Positions 19,120-28,736 of a stretch of 64,000 nucleotides of DNA are shown here, piece by piece. Position numbers and translations under genes: made by a program. Position 1 is the first letter of the stretch; the number at the start of each line of letters is the position of its first letter. The notes under the pieces are model-generated. The model did not search any database. It was not told the DNA's origin and saw only the letters and a list, made by a program, of their open reading frames with translations. Source of the DNA: an uncultured Pelagibacteraceae bacterium (lineage in GTDB: Bacteria; Pseudomonadota; Alphaproteobacteria; Pelagibacterales; Pelagibacteraceae); NCBI GenBank assembly GCA_902595535.1, contig CACJQI010000005.1:1-64000 (forward strand), read 5' to 3'.

Positions 19120-20427
19120 ATGTCTAGCGAAAAAAATTACATAAATGATAATTACAAAAGTTTTTTTGAGGATAGTTTATCAAAAAAGGATCCAGAATTA
19201 CATAAAGCTATTCAAGATGAGTTGTTAAGACAACAACAACACATTGAGTTAATAGCTTCTGAAAACATAGTTTCACAAGCGGTATTAGAGGCACAAGGTT
19301 CTGTGCTAACAAATAAATATGCTGAAGGGTATCCAGGTAAAAGATATTATAACGGTTGCGAATACGTTGATGTTGCAGAAGATCTAGCAATAGATAGATT
19401 AAAAAAATTATTTAATTGTAAATTTGCAAATGCACAACCTCACTCTGGTGCTCAAGCTAATGGTGCTGTATTTTTAGCTTTATTAAGTCCTGGAGATACT
19501 TTTATGGGCATGAGTTTAAATTCAGGTGGACATATCACTCATGGACTAAAAATTTCAATGTCAGGTAAATGGTTTAACGCAATAGGTTATGATGTAGATA
19601 AAGATTCGGAACTTATAGATTATGACAATGTAGAAAAACTTGCATTAGAACATAAACCAAAATTAATTATAGCTGGGGGAAGCGCTTATTCAAGAGTAAT
19701 TGATTTTAAAAGATTTAGAGAAATTGCAGATAAGGTTGGCGCTTACCTAATGGTTGATATGGCACATTTTTCTGGTTTAGTAGCTGGAAAAGGTTACCCA
19801 AATCCTTGTGATCATGCTCATGTTGTAACATCTACAACTCACAAAGTATTTAGAAGTGCTAGAGGTGGGATAATATTAACTAATCATGAAGACTTAGCAA
19901 AAAAATTTAATACCGCTGTATTTCCTGGATATCAAGGTGGACCTTTAATGCATATTATAGCTGCAAAGGCTGCTGGATTTTTAGAGGCACTTCAACCTGA
20001 ATTTAAAGATTATATCCAATCAGTTTTAGCTAATGCTAAAATGTTAGCTGAAACATTAAAAAACAATGGCTTTAAAATTTATTCAGATGGAACTGATACT
20101 CACTTAATGCTTGTTGATTTAAGACCTTACAATGTTAAAGGAAATTTGGCCGCTGAGAGTTTATCAAGAGCCAATATAACTTGTAATAAAAATGGTATAC
20201 CGTTTGATACAGAAAAACCCATGATAACATCTGGAATAAGACTTGGCACACAAGCAGCTACTACAAGAGGTTTTGGTTTAAATGAATTCAAAACAGTAGG
20301 AGAGTTAATCACTAAAACATTAAAAGGTTTATCTGAAAACCCAACAGATAATAGTAAAATTGAAGATGAGGTGAGAAATGAAGTTATATCTTTAACTTCT
20401 TCATTTCCCATCTATAAAAATTTATAA
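19120..20427 (+). CDS. glyA: Serine hydroxymethyltransferase
   Basis: PLP enzyme interconverting serine + THF and glycine + 5,10-methylene-THF. 435 residues, full length. Signatures: [31 protein letters not shown], and the PLP-lysine segment [13 protein letters not shown], then [13 protein letters not shown] near the C-terminus. It follows rpiB by two bases, leaving no room for a riboswitch. Functionally it ties to the sarcosine oxidase operon, since both make or use glycine and methylene-THF. Confidence 0.97.
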   Translation: MSSEKNYINDNYKSFFEDSLSKKDPELHKAIQDELLRQQQHIELIASENIVSQAVLEAQGSVLTNKYAEGYPGKRYYNGCEYVDVAEDLAIDRLKKLFNCKFANAQPHSGAQANGAVFLALLSPGDTFMGMSLNSGGHITHGLKISMSGKWFNAIGYDVDKDSELIDYDNVEKLALEHKPKLIIAGGSAYSRVIDFKRFREIADKVGAYLMVDMAHFSGLVAGKGYPNPCDHAHVVTSTTHKVFRSARGGIILTNHEDLAKKFNTAVFPGYQGGPLMHIIAAKAAGFLEALQPEFKDYIQSVLANAKMLAETLKNNGFKIYSDGTDTHLMLVDLRPYNVKGNLAAESLSRANITCNKNGIPFDTEKPMITSGIRLGTQAATTRGFGLNEFKTVGELITKTLKGLSENPTDNSKIEDEVRNEVISLTSSFPIYKNL

Positions 20428-20430
20428 TTA

Positions 20431-20889
20431 ATGATTTGCTCTATCTGCAAAAAAGGTGAGACATCAGTTGTTGACTCACGTCCTACAGAAGATGGAACAG
20501 CCATAAGAAGAAGAAGATTATGTGTTTGTGGAGCACGTTTTACTACATTTGAAAGAGTTCAGTTTAGAGAAATAATGGTTGTAAAAAAGAATGGAAGAAA
20601 GTCATCTTTTGATAGAGATAAATTATCTAAATCAGTTTATATAGCACTAAAGAAAAGACCAATAGACACTGAAACTGCTGAAAAATTTATAAGTAAAATT
20701 TCACGATCATTAGAGGAATTAGGGCAAAGTGAAATTTCTACAAATACTATAGGAACTATGGTTATGGAAGGACTAAAAGAATTAGATCCAGTTGCTTATG
20801 TTCGTTTTGCGTCTGTTTATAGAAATTTTAGGGAAGAAAAAGATTTCGTTCAATTCGTGGACAAACTCGATGTCTACAAAAAAAGATAA
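20431..20889 (+). CDS. nrdR: Transcriptional repressor NrdR with shortened zinc knuckle
   Basis: Represses ribonucleotide reductase genes in response to (d)ATP. 152 residues: zinc ribbon (1-44) then ATP-cone (about 49-139; [16 protein letters not shown] ... [13 protein letters not shown]). The first knuckle C3-x2-C6 is normal. The second reads [12 protein letters not shown], that is C31-x-C33, one residue shorter than the family's CxxC. The rest is well conserved, so this is probably real rather than a sequencing error: a one-codon loss keeps the frame. Three bases after glyA; ribD starts inside its 3' end. Confidence 0.94.
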   Translation: MICSICKKGETSVVDSRPTEDGTAIRRRRLCVCGARFTTFERVQFREIMVVKKNGRKSSFDRDKLSKSVYIALKKRPIDTETAEKFISKISRSLEELGQSEISTNTIGTMVMEGLKELDPVAYVRFASVYRNFREEKDFVQFVDKLDVYKKR

Positions 20890-21976
20890 ATTTTCAAAAG
20901 AAGATAAATTTTATATGGATCTTGCTTTAGATTTAGCAAGATCAAAAGAAGGTCTTACTGGGACAAATCCATCCGTGGGTTGTATAATTGTTAAAAACGA
21001 TAAAATAATTTCTGTCGGTCAAACATCTTTCAATGGTAGACCACATGCCGAAGTAAATGCAATTAAGAATAGTATTGAAAATTTAAAAGATGCAACAATG
21101 TACGTAACATTAGAACCTTGTTCTCACCATGGTGTAACAGCTCCCTGTACAAGTTCAATAATAAGATCTAAGTTAAGAGAAGTTATTTATTCAGTTAATG
21201 ATATTGACAAAAGAGTTAAAGGAAAAACATATAAAATATTAAAATCAAAAAAAATCATAGTTAAAACAGGTTTATTAAAAGAAAAAGTTAAACAATTTTA
21301 TGTTCCTTATTTTTTCAATAGAAAAAATAAATTACCATATATTAGTGGAAAAATTGCAATTTCAAAAAATAATTTAATTTATAGTAAAAAAAATACCAAG
21401 ATAACAAATTTAAAATCTGATAAATTTACACATTTTTTAAGATATAAAAACGACTCTATATTAATTTCATATAAAACTTTAAATAAAGATAATCCAAAAT
21501 TAAATTGTAGACTAAAAGGTCTAGAAAAATTCTCACCAAAGAGAATTATTTTGGATAATAAATTAAAAACAAATACAAATAGCTATTTATTTAAAACTGC
21601 AAATAAAGAAAATACTATTTTTTTCTACAACGAAGCCATTAAGACAAAAATTTTAGAGTTTAAAAAGAATAAGATTACGTTGTTAAAATCAGACATTAAT
21701 TATGAAAAAAAATTTAATCCCACATTAATTTTTAAAAAACTTTATAGTTTAGGATGCAGAAATATTTTAGTTGAAGGTGGTGACGAGATAACTAAATATT
21801 TTATAAATAATAAAATTTTTAATCAATTTTTTTTATTTAAAGGTTCTAAAAACTTATCAAAATCATTTGAATTTAAGGAATTCAGTGGATTAAAAATTTT
21901 AAAAAAGAATTATAAAAAAAGGTTGAAAATTAACTCTAATTTTGGAAAGGATACAGTAACATTGTATAAAAATTAA
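20870..21976 (+). CDS. ribD: Riboflavin biosynthesis deaminase/reductase
   Basis: Deaminates then reduces the pyrimidine intermediate of riboflavin synthesis. 368 residues from ATG 20870, overlapping nrdR by 20 bases; an upstream in-frame ATG at 20792 would add 26 unrelated residues. The deaminase zinc site is present: HAE at 59-61 and C84/C93 in [13 protein letters not shown]. The C-terminal reductase domain is more diverged but keeps [10 protein letters not shown]. First of four adjacent riboflavin genes. Confidence 0.93.
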   Translation: MSTKKDKFSKEDKFYMDLALDLARSKEGLTGTNPSVGCIIVKNDKIISVGQTSFNGRPHAEVNAIKNSIENLKDATMYVTLEPCSHHGVTAPCTSSIIRSKLREVIYSVNDIDKRVKGKTYKILKSKKIIVKTGLLKEKVKQFYVPYFFNRKNKLPYISGKIAISKNNLIYSKKNTKITNLKSDKFTHFLRYKNDSILISYKTLNKDNPKLNCRLKGLEKFSPKRIILDNKLKTNTNSYLFKTANKENTIFFYNEAIKTKILEFKKNKITLLKSDINYEKKFNPTLIFKKLYSLGCRNILVEGGDEITKYFINNKIFNQFFLFKGSKNLSKSFEFKEFSGLKILKKNYKKRLKINSNFGKDTVTLYKN

Positions 21977-21977
21977 A

Positions 21978-22571
21978 ATGTTTAATGGAATTATATATAA
22001 TCAGGGAATAATTGCTAAAATCATAAACAGACCTAAGGGTTTAAATATTTTTGTTAAAAGTGACTTAAAATTAAGCAACAAAGATATTGGATTATCAGTT
22101 GCCTGTGATGGCGTATGTCTTACTTTGATTTCATATAAAGCTAAAATAATGGAATTTTATTTATCTAAAGAAACTATAATTAGATCAAAATTTAAGTATT
22201 TAAAAATAAAAGATCAAATTAATTTAGAATTACCACTTAAATACGGTACCCAAATTTCTGGCCATATTTGTCAAGGTCATATTGATACAGTGGGTAAAGT
22301 TTTAAGTATTAAAAAAATAGATAAATCATATCTTTTTCATTTCGAGCTGCCAAAAAAAGAAAGAAAACATTTAATTGAAAAAGCTTCTATTTGTGTAAAT
22401 GGAATATCTCTTACCATTTCAAAAGTTTCAAAAAAAGGTTTTGAAATTTGGGTAATACCTCACACGTTCAAAGAAACAAATTTATCAAAACTCAAGATAA
22501 CAAATTTGGTAAATATTGAGATAGATATCTTATCTAAATACGTTAGAAATTATTTTAATGAAAAAAAATAA
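21978..22571 (+). CDS. ribE: Riboflavin synthase alpha chain
   Basis: Dismutates two 6,7-dimethyl-8-ribityllumazine molecules to riboflavin. 197 residues with two lumazine-binding repeats: MFNGIIYNQGII ... VACDGVCLTL and GHICQGHIDTVGKV ... ICVNGISLTIS. The end overlaps the next gene by 14 bases. Symbol usage varies (ribE or ribC) between organisms. Confidence 0.94.
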   Translation: MFNGIIYNQGIIAKIINRPKGLNIFVKSDLKLSNKDIGLSVACDGVCLTLISYKAKIMEFYLSKETIIRSKFKYLKIKDQINLELPLKYGTQISGHICQGHIDTVGKVLSIKKIDKSYLFHFELPKKERKHLIEKASICVNGISLTISKVSKKGFEIWVIPHTFKETNLSKLKITNLVNIEIDILSKYVRNYFNEKK

Positions 22572-23658
22572 TTTTTCATCAATAGAAAGCATCATCCAAG
22601 TTGCTAAAAAAGGTGGGATGTTTATTCTGGTTGATGATGAAAAAAGAGAAAATGAGGGAGATCTTATCATTTCAACATCAGACAGTAATGCTAAAAACAT
22701 AAATTTTATGGCAAAGTATGGTCGAGGATTAATATGTTTAGCACTTGATAATGTGCAAGCTAAAAAATTAAATTTATCTTTGATGTCACCTGTTAATCAG
22801 TCCCGAAATAAAACAGCTTTTACTGTATCAATCGAAGCAAAGAAAGGAATTACCACAGGTATTTCAGCTAAAGATAGAGCTAAAACAATTAAAATTGCAT
22901 CAAAAAAAAATGTAAAAAAGAATGAAATTGTTTCACCAGGCCATGTGTTCCCAATAATTGCAAAGGATGGTGGCGTATTAGTTAGAGCTGGTCATACAGA
23001 GGCCTCTGTTGACATATCAAGATTAGCAAAAAAAAACAATTCAGCTGTAATTTGTGAGATAATGAATGAAGATGGATCAATGGCTAAAGGGCAAGATCTT
23101 ATAGATTTTTCAAAAAAACATAATCTCAAGATTGGTAAAATTGAAGATTTAATAGCCTACAGGCTTAAGAAAGAAAAATTAATTAGATTAAAAAAACAAA
23201 GTTTTATTAGTGTTAAAAATCAAAAATATAAGATCAGAATTTACGAAAACTTACTTGACGGTTCAGAGCATTTTGCCTTGGTTAAAGGAAATATTAAAAA
23301 AGGAATTACACCAAGAGTAAGAGTTATTTCTTCTAATGTAGTTCAAAATTATTTGATTAATCAACAATTACCAAACTCATTTAATAAAACTCTAAATTAT
23401 TTTAAAAAATTTAATAATTGTGTTTTGGTTTTCATAAAAGATACAAACCTAAAATCAGTCACTCAAACACTTAAAGATTATAAAAATAAAGATTTTTATA
23501 GAAAAGGTAATGATAAATTAATTAGAAATTACGGTATTGGAGCTCAAATAATTAAAGATTTAAAGATAAAAAATATGACTTTAATAACTAAGTCACCTAA
23601 AAAAGTTATTGGTTTAGATGGATATGGTATAAAGATTACCAAACAGGAATTAATTTAA
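22558..23658 (+). CDS. ribB: DHBP synthase with degenerate GTP cyclohydrolase II-like domain
   Basis: 366 residues. Residues 1-205 are 3,4-dihydroxy-2-butanone 4-phosphate synthase, with VDDEKRENEGDL (25-36), GRGLICLAL, SPGHVFPI and RAGHTEASVD all intact. Residues about 205-366 have the position of RibA, but no Cys-based zinc site (the C...C-x-C pattern of active GTP cyclohydrolase II) is visible, and the sequence is strongly diverged. It is thus a RibB with an inactive RibA-like partner domain, as known in several alphaproteobacteria. GTP cyclohydrolase II activity would need another gene. Confidence 0.9.
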   Translation: MKKNNFSSIESIIQVAKKGGMFILVDDEKRENEGDLIISTSDSNAKNINFMAKYGRGLICLALDNVQAKKLNLSLMSPVNQSRNKTAFTVSIEAKKGITTGISAKDRAKTIKIASKKNVKKNEIVSPGHVFPIIAKDGGVLVRAGHTEASVDISRLAKKNNSAVICEIMNEDGSMAKGQDLIDFSKKHNLKIGKIEDLIAYRLKKEKLIRLKKQSFISVKNQKYKIRIYENLLDGSEHFALVKGNIKKGITPRVRVISSNVVQNYLINQQLPNSFNKTLNYFKKFNNCVLVFIKDTNLKSVTQTLKDYKNKDFYRKGNDKLIRNYGIGAQIIKDLKIKNMTLITKSPKKVIGLDGYGIKITKQELI

Positions 23659-24047
23659 TGAAAAAAAAATATTTGATAGTTATTGCAAACTATTATGAGG
23701 ATATTTCAAAAGGTCTTCTTGATAGTGCATTGAAATTAATCCCAAATTCGAACATTGTTAAAATTATTAAAGTACCTGGTGTATTTGAAATACCCGTTAC
23801 TATTTCAAAAAAAATAAATAAATTTGATGCTTTTTTAGCTTTAGGTTGTGTTATCAAGGGTGAAACACCTCATTTTGATTTTATTTCACAAGCCTCAACT
23901 AATGCAATTATGGATTTGTCAATAAATAGTAAAAAACCCATTGGTAATGGAATTATTACTTGCTTAAATATGAAACAAGCAAAAGCAAGAAAGAAAAAAG
24001 GTGCTGAAGCTGCAAAAGCTGTAATTTCTATTTTATCTCAAAAATGA
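23658..24047 (+). CDS. ribH: 6,7-dimethyl-8-ribityllumazine synthase
   Basis: Condenses the RibD product with the RibB product to lumazine. 129 residues, somewhat short for the family (about 140-160) but with the core intact: KVPGVFEIPVTISK, ALGCVIKGETPHFDFI (catalytic His72) and GNGIITCLNMKQA. Overlaps ribB by one base and nusB by four. Confidence 0.95.
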   Translation: MKKKYLIVIANYYEDISKGLLDSALKLIPNSNIVKIIKVPGVFEIPVTISKKINKFDAFLALGCVIKGETPHFDFISQASTNAIMDLSINSKKPIGNGIITCLNMKQAKARKKKGAEAAKAVISILSQK

Positions 24048-24448
24048 GAACTCATTTTAATCCAAAGAATAATCCTAGGGTAATTATAATTCAAAAATTA
24101 TATGGAAAATTTTATAATGAAGATAATGATTTAGATTTTCCAAAACATAGATTTAAAAAATTTATTAAAGATATTGTATTAGGAACAATTGAAAGAAATG
24201 ATTTGATTCTTTCTGAGTTAGATACTAAATTAGGTAATGAATTTGTCTTTGAAAATTTAGATAAAGTATTTCAAACAATTTTGAAGGCAGCTACATATGA
24301 ATTTCTTTATAAACCAAATGTTTCAATAAATATAATTATTAAAGAATATTTAAACTCATCAAATTTTTTCTTAGAAAATTCTCAAACAAAATACCTTAAT
24401 GCTTTATTAGATAATATTGGTAAAAAATTAAGATCTGACGATGCATGA
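24044..24448 (+). CDS. nusB: Transcription antitermination factor NusB
   Basis: Helical RNA-binding protein of the rRNA antitermination complex. 134 residues. The family pattern is diverged but visible in the N-terminal NPRVIIIQKLYGKFY and the LKAATYEFLYKPNVSINIIIKEYLNSS segment. Position between ribH and thiL (ribH-nusB-thiL is a common order) supports the call. Confidence 0.88.
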   Translation: MRTHFNPKNNPRVIIIQKLYGKFYNEDNDLDFPKHRFKKFIKDIVLGTIERNDLILSELDTKLGNEFVFENLDKVFQTILKAATYEFLYKPNVSINIIIKEYLNSSNFFLENSQTKYLNALLDNIGKKLRSDDA

Positions 24449-25400
24449 ATTTAAATTAATTAAGAAATATTTTTCTAGCATTGTTGAAAAAAATAAATCA
24501 GCATTGAATCTAAATGATGATGTTTTTTTCGATAAGAAAAAAGGTCTAGTAGTATCTATAGACACTTATAATGAAGGATATCATTTTATTGATTTCAAAT
24601 ATCCTGATCTAGTAATAAAAAAGATAATTAGATCATCAATTTCAGATTTAATTTGTAAAGGTGTTGAGCCTAAATTTTATTTTATTGCTGGTTCTGGAAA
24701 TAAAAGATCTTTTTCCAAAAAAAATTTGTCTCTAATGTCAAAATCATTAAGCAATGAACAAAAAAAATATGGTATCTTTTTGTGTGGAGGTGACACTACT
24801 TATTCAAATAAATTAAGTTTTTCAATTACATCAATAGGTTACTCAAAAAATATTATTTATAGAAATAATGTAAAATTAAATGATGATATTTATGTGACTG
24901 GAAATTTAGGTGATAGTTATGTTGGCCTTCAAATTTTAAAAAGAAAAATTAGATTTAATAAAAAAATTAATGATTACTTTGTTAATAATTATTATAAACC
25001 AAATATTCAAATTAATTTTACAAAAGAATTACTTAAATTTGCAAATTCATCTATAGATATATCCGATGGTTTAATTGCAGATTTAGAAAAAATGATAAGT
25101 AATCAAGATTTATCTTACCAAATCAATGAGTACAAAATTCCTATCTCTAAAATTTTAACTATGATAATTAAGGATAATAAACTAAAGAAATCTCAACTTA
25201 TATCTAACGGTGATGACTATCAGATCTTATTTACTGCTAGTCCTAGCAAAGCGAGAATCATAGAAAACAAATCAAAACTTCTTCGAGTCAAGATTACTAA
25301 AATTGGAAAAATCATCTCAGGCTTAAAAAAATCATTAATAATTAATAAAAAAGGTGAGCAAATACTTATTAAAAGCAAAGGTTATACCCATCAATTTTAA
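24441..25400 (+). CDS. thiL: Thiamine-monophosphate kinase
   Basis: Phosphorylates thiamine monophosphate to the active diphosphate. 319 residues. AIR-synthase-like motifs: LNLNDDVFF and LVVSIDTYNEGYHF (metal/ATP site), GGDTTYSNKLSFSITSIGY, SSIDISDGLIADLEKM and SNGDDYQILFT. Somewhat diverged and Lys-rich but complete. Overlaps nusB by 8 bases; the gene run ends here with a 78-base gap before hppA. Confidence 0.9.
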   Translation: MHEFKLIKKYFSSIVEKNKSALNLNDDVFFDKKKGLVVSIDTYNEGYHFIDFKYPDLVIKKIIRSSISDLICKGVEPKFYFIAGSGNKRSFSKKNLSLMSKSLSNEQKKYGIFLCGGDTTYSNKLSFSITSIGYSKNIIYRNNVKLNDDIYVTGNLGDSYVGLQILKRKIRFNKKINDYFVNNYYKPNIQINFTKELLKFANSSIDISDGLIADLEKMISNQDLSYQINEYKIPISKILTMIIKDNKLKKSQLISNGDDYQILFTASPSKARIIENKSKLLRVKITKIGKIISGLKKSLIINKKGEQILIKSKGYTHQF

Positions 25401-25429
25401 AAGTTAATTATTGTCTTTTTTACCTTTTT

Positions 25430-25458
25430 TTGTATTGTCCGTGCTTAAAAATTAATAA
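25430..25458 (+). promoter_or_regulatory. Candidate promoter for hppA
   Basis: TTGTAT (25430-25435) and TAATAA (25453-25458) with a 17-base spacer lie in the only gap of the area, 20 bases before the hppA start. Both boxes are partial matches to the sigma-70 consensus, so this is a weak call. Confidence 0.3.
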
Positions 25459-25463
25459 CCAAC

Positions 25464-25475
25464 AACCTTAAGGTT
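25464..25475 (+). promoter_or_regulatory. Palindrome containing the hppA ribosome-binding site
   Basis: AACCTTAAGGTT is a perfect 12-bp palindrome. Its AAGG (25470-25473) lies 5 bases before the hppA ATG and is the only Shine-Dalgarno-like sequence there. It could form a short hairpin, a dimer-binding site, or simply be chance. The perfect symmetry exactly over the ribosome-binding site is what makes it worth recording. Confidence 0.35.
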
Positions 25476-25478
25476 TAT

Positions 25479-27584
25479 ATGAGCACAACAGTCGAGACTA
25501 TACTATTATACACTATCGCAGCAGGATTCTTATCCATTGTTTATGGATTTTTTACTGGAAAAAATATCTTAAATCAAAGTGCGGGTAATGCTAAGATGCA
25601 AGATATTGCATCAGCTATTCAAATTGGAGCAAAAGCATATCTAGCAAGACAATATAAAACAATTGCAATCGTTGGTGTTGTTGTTTTGGTTATTGTCAGC
25701 GTAGCATTCAGTCCTTTAGTTGGACTTGGTTATCTAATAGGTGCAGCATTATCTGGAATTGCGGGATATGTTGGAATGTTAGTTTCTGTTGAAGCTAATG
25801 TTAGAACAGCTGAAGCTTCAAGAAAAGGTCTTGCTCAAGGTTTGTCTGTAGCTTTTAAATCAGGTGCTGTTACTGGTATGTTGGTTGCTGGTTTAGCATT
25901 ATTAGCTATAGCTGTTTATTATTATTTTCTATTAAGAAACGGCGTTGATGAAAGAGAAATTGTTAATGCGTTAGTTGCATTAGGATTTGGTGCTTCTTTA
26001 ATATCTATTTTCGCAAGATTAGGTGGAGGTATTTTTACTAAAGGTGCAGATGTTGGTGCTGATTTAGTTGGAAAAGTTGAGGCTGGAATTCCAGAAGATG
26101 ACCCTAGAAACCCTGCTGTAATTGCAGATAACGTTGGTGATAACGTTGGTGATTGTGCTGGTATGGCTGCTGATTTATTCGAAACCTATGCTGTTACAAT
26201 TGTTGCTACAATGGTTTTATCTTCAATTTTTTTTCATGGTGATATTAATATGATGATTTATCCACTTACTATTGGTGGAGCATGTATTTTAACATCTATA
26301 ATTGGAACTTTTTTTGTGAAACTTGGTAATGACAAAAACGTGATGAATGCATTATATAAAGGTTTTATAGTTTCTGCACTTGCCTCATTAGTAATATTAT
26401 ATCCAGTTACAGATCATGTTATTGGCTTTACAAATGAGTACACAGTTAATGATAAAACTTTTAATGGTTTAAATTTATATTATTGTGGTGTAATTGGTCT
26501 AATAATAACAGGATTGTTAATTTGGATTACAGAGTATTATACTGGTACAAATTATAGACCAGTAAAATCAGTTGCAGCATCGTCAACAACAGGTCACGGA
26601 ACTAATGTTATTCAAGGTTTGGCTGTATCAATGGAAGCTACAGCTGTTCCTGCATTAATAATTGTTGCAGGAATTTTAGTTACAAATTCTATAGCTGGTT
26701 TATTTGGAATAGCTATCGCAGTCACAACTATGTTAGCTCTTGCTGGAATGGTAGTTGCATTAGATGCATATGGTCCTGTAACTGATAATGCAGGCGGTAT
26801 TGCAGAAATGTCAAACTTAGATAAGAAAGTTAGAAAAACAACTGATGCATTAGATGCAGTTGGTAATACGACAAAAGCTGTTACGAAAGGTTATGCAATA
26901 GGATCTGCTGGCTTAGGTGCGTTAGTTTTATTTGCAGCTTATGTAGAAGATATTAAACATTTTTCTAATGTTGCTGGTTCAAAATTAGAAGACATAGTAG
27001 TAACATTCGATCTATCTAATCCATATGTAGTAGTTGGATTATTAGTAGGTGGGATGCTACCATATTTATTTGGCTCTATGGGAATGCAAGCTGTTGGAAG
27101 AGCCGGTGGTGCAGTTGTTATTGAAGTTAGAAGACAATTTAAGAAATTTCCAGGGATAATGAAAAGAAAGCAAAAACCAGATTATGCTAAACTTGTAGAT
27201 TTATTGACGGTTGCAGCAATTAAAGAAATGATTATTCCATCTTTATTACCTGTGCTATCACCTGTAGTTCTTTATTTTATAATTTTATCAATAGGTGGAC
27301 AGGTTGCTGCTCTAGCAGCTGTTGGAGCCATGTTATTAGGAGTAATTATAACCGGTCTTTTTGTTGCAGTTTCAATGACTGCTGGCGGTGGAGCTTGGGA
27401 TAATGCTAAAAAATATATTGAGGATGGTAATCATGGTGGAAAAGGCTCAGAGGCTCATAAAGCAGCTGTAACAGGAGATACTGTTGGTGATCCGTACAAA
27501 GATACAGCTGGTCCTGCGGTAAATCCAATGATCAAGATTACTAACATTGTAGCTTTACTTTTATTAGCTGTTATCGCTGGCTGA
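25479..27584 (+). CDS. hppA: Membrane-bound proton-translocating pyrophosphatase
   Basis: Integral membrane pump coupling PPi hydrolysis to H+ export. 701 residues, about 16 transmembrane helices. The substrate site is visible as [23 protein letters not shown], followed by [37 protein letters not shown] carries Lys at residue 466, the position that by family knowledge distinguishes K+-independent H+-pumps from K+-dependent forms (Ala there). It overlaps the convergent bamE by 14 bases. In an energy-limited marine cell it would conserve energy from biosynthetic PPi. Confidence 0.97.
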   Translation: MSTTVETILLYTIAAGFLSIVYGFFTGKNILNQSAGNAKMQDIASAIQIGAKAYLARQYKTIAIVGVVVLVIVSVAFSPLVGLGYLIGAALSGIAGYVGMLVSVEANVRTAEASRKGLAQGLSVAFKSGAVTGMLVAGLALLAIAVYYYFLLRNGVDEREIVNALVALGFGASLISIFARLGGGIFTKGADVGADLVGKVEAGIPEDDPRNPAVIADNVGDNVGDCAGMAADLFETYAVTIVATMVLSSIFFHGDINMMIYPLTIGGACILTSIIGTFFVKLGNDKNVMNALYKGFIVSALASLVILYPVTDHVIGFTNEYTVNDKTFNGLNLYYCGVIGLIITGLLIWITEYYTGTNYRPVKSVAASSTTGHGTNVIQGLAVSMEATAVPALIIVAGILVTNSIAGLFGIAIAVTTMLALAGMVVALDAYGPVTDNAGGIAEMSNLDKKVRKTTDALDAVGNTTKAVTKGYAIGSAGLGALVLFAAYVEDIKHFSNVAGSKLEDIVVTFDLSNPYVVVGLLVGGMLPYLFGSMGMQAVGRAGGAVVIEVRRQFKKFPGIMKRKQKPDYAKLVDLLTVAAIKEMIIPSLLPVLSPVVLYFIILSIGGQVAALAAVGAMLLGVIITGLFVAVSMTAGGGAWDNAKKYIEDGNHGGKGSEAHKAAVTGDTVGDPYKDTAGPAVNPMIKITNIVALLLLAVIAG

Positions 27585-28056
27585 TTTCTTTACGTTTTTT
27601 GGCCCTCACACCCAGAGGGTCATTAAGTTTTTGTCTCATACTAGACATAAAATCGTAAATGAATGAATTTTTTTTAAATCCCGCTTGTGTTGTTGCATCA
27701 ACTATTCTGATGTTTTCCATATCATCTTTGTTATAAAATTTTTTGTTTTTAAGAATTCCATACTTATCAATTTCTAAAACAAGTATATCATTTTTGTATA
27801 TTTTCATTCTACCTAAGTTTTTTAGCTCAGATTGTGTCTGTTTTCTTTCAATATAAATCCAAACATCATTATCAAATTTACTAGTTGTTGATGGATTTCC
27901 AAGAATTTCTCTTATATCATTTTTATTTGCTTTATTTACTATTAAAGTTTCTTGTTTTTTTTCTAAAAAAGGCACTCCATGATGTTTTACTACATTTTTA
28001 AAAGAACAATTTGCAACTACTAATGAAAGAAAAATTATATATAATATTTTAATCAT
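27571..28056 (-). CDS. bamE: BamE/SmpA-family outer membrane lipoprotein
   Basis: Component of the outer-membrane beta-barrel assembly machine. 161 residues: signal peptide ending VVANC with lipidated Cys17 (Asn at -1 is unusual but tolerated), then the SmpA/OmlA domain ([26 protein letters not shown], about 45-70). The 3' end overlaps hppA. The start codon overlaps the start codon of the divergent gene at 28055 by two bases. Confidence 0.85.
   Translation of the reverse strand: MIKILYIIFLSLVVANCSFKNVVKHHGVPFLEKKQETLIVNKANKNDIREILGNPSTTSKFDNDVWIYIERKQTQSELKNLGRMKIYKNDILVLEIDKYGILKNKKFYNKDDMENIRIVDATTQAGFKKNSFIYDFMSSMRQKLNDPLGVRAKKRKEISQR
27601..27621 (+). terminator. Hairpin terminator candidate for hppA inside bamE
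   Basis: GGCCCTC and GAGGGTC form a 7-bp stem (one G-U pair) around a 7-base loop, 17 bases after the hppA stop. A T-rich run follows several bases later (27627-27632). It is conspicuously GC-rich for this DNA and sits within the coding sequence of bamE (DPLGVRA region). It would terminate plus-strand transcription; the gap before the T-run makes it imperfect. Confidence 0.4.
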
Positions 28057-28522
28057 GGATGAAAAATATCTTTATATTTATAACAATTTAATTAATTACA
28101 CTAGAAATAAAGACTTGTATAAATCTTTAAATAGAGAAGATAATTTTGCTGATAGGCTAACATTTTTTTTATTACATTTTTCTTTTTTTCTTAAAAACTA
28201 TAAAAATGAAGAAAATAAGATTATTTTACAAGAAATCTATGATTTTAATTTCAGACAGCTAGAATTGAGCATTCGTGAAATTGGTTATGGCGATCAGTCA
28301 ATCAATAAAAAGATGAAAGATTATATTAATCTTTTTCATTCAATGGTTTCAGAAATCCATTTTTGGGATAATCTAGACAAATCAGAGAAACTTAAAAAAT
28401 TTTCTATTTTTTTGAGTGATTTTAAAAATATTGATGATTTGCTTGATTATTTTGAAGATTTTAATGAAAAATTATCAAAAAAAACTTTGAATTCTTTTCT
28501 AAAAAGTGTAAGTAACCCGTAA
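28055..28522 (+). CDS. Ubiquinol-cytochrome c chaperone (CBP3-like)
   Basis: 155-residue helical protein of the family related to mitochondrial CBP3/UQCC1, an assembly factor for cytochrome b of the bc1 complex. The family core is visible as [27 protein letters not shown] (about 66-92), with [16 protein letters not shown] before it. The start codon overlaps that of bamE on the other strand, so each gene's promoter must lie inside the other. Three bases upstream of rpmF; bamE next to this gene and rpmF-plsX-ihfA after it is a known alphaproteobacterial order. Confidence 0.78.
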   Translation: MDEKYLYIYNNLINYTRNKDLYKSLNREDNFADRLTFFLLHFSFFLKNYKNEENKIILQEIYDFNFRQLELSIREIGYGDQSINKKMKDYINLFHSMVSEIHFWDNLDKSEKLKKFSIFLSDFKNIDDLLDYFEDFNEKLSKKTLNSFLKSVSNP

Positions 28523-28524
28523 TT

Positions 28525-28707
28525 ATGGCTGTACCAAAACGAAAACAAACCCCTTCCAGAACTGGAATGAGAAGAGCAAAAACGATGAAATATTCAACTA
28601 AAAATATAGTTGAAGATAAAAAATCTGGAGAATACAGACTTTCTCATCATCTAGATCTTAAAACTGGCATTTATAAAGGTAGACAAGTTTTGGATCCAAA
28701 AGAATAA
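28525..28707 (+). CDS. rpmF: 50S ribosomal protein L32
   Basis: 60 residues, typical length: [18 protein letters not shown] at the N-terminus and a basic body. It has no cysteines, so it is the zinc-free form. Its 3' end carries a TATAAT (28711-28716 just beyond the stop) that may serve plsX. Confidence 0.96.
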   Translation: MAVPKRKQTPSRTGMRRAKTMKYSTKNIVEDKKSGEYRLSHHLDLKTGIYKGRQVLDPKE

Positions 28708-28716
28708 TACTATAAT
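28690..28716 (+). promoter_or_regulatory. Candidate promoter for plsX
   Basis: A perfect -10 TATAAT (28711-28716) with TTGGAT (28690-28695) 15 bases upstream, ending 20 bases before the plsX ATG. The spacer is short of the ideal 17. The 29-base gap between rpmF and plsX is larger than its neighbours', which fits an internal promoter. Confidence 0.35.
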
Positions 28717-28736
28717 CTTAAATTCTATCATTTATA

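Noticed and set aside
19117-19120. Glycine riboswitch before glyA
   Set aside because: Only two bases separate rpiB and glyA, leaving no space for an aptamer.
20792-20869. Longer ribD starting inside nrdR
   Set aside because: The extra 26 residues are an out-of-frame reading of a conserved part of nrdR; ATG 20870 gives a normal RibD start.
21978-24448. FMN or TPP riboswitches for the rib genes or thiL
   Set aside because: All these genes overlap or nearly touch, and no aptamer-like sequence lies before ribD or thiL.
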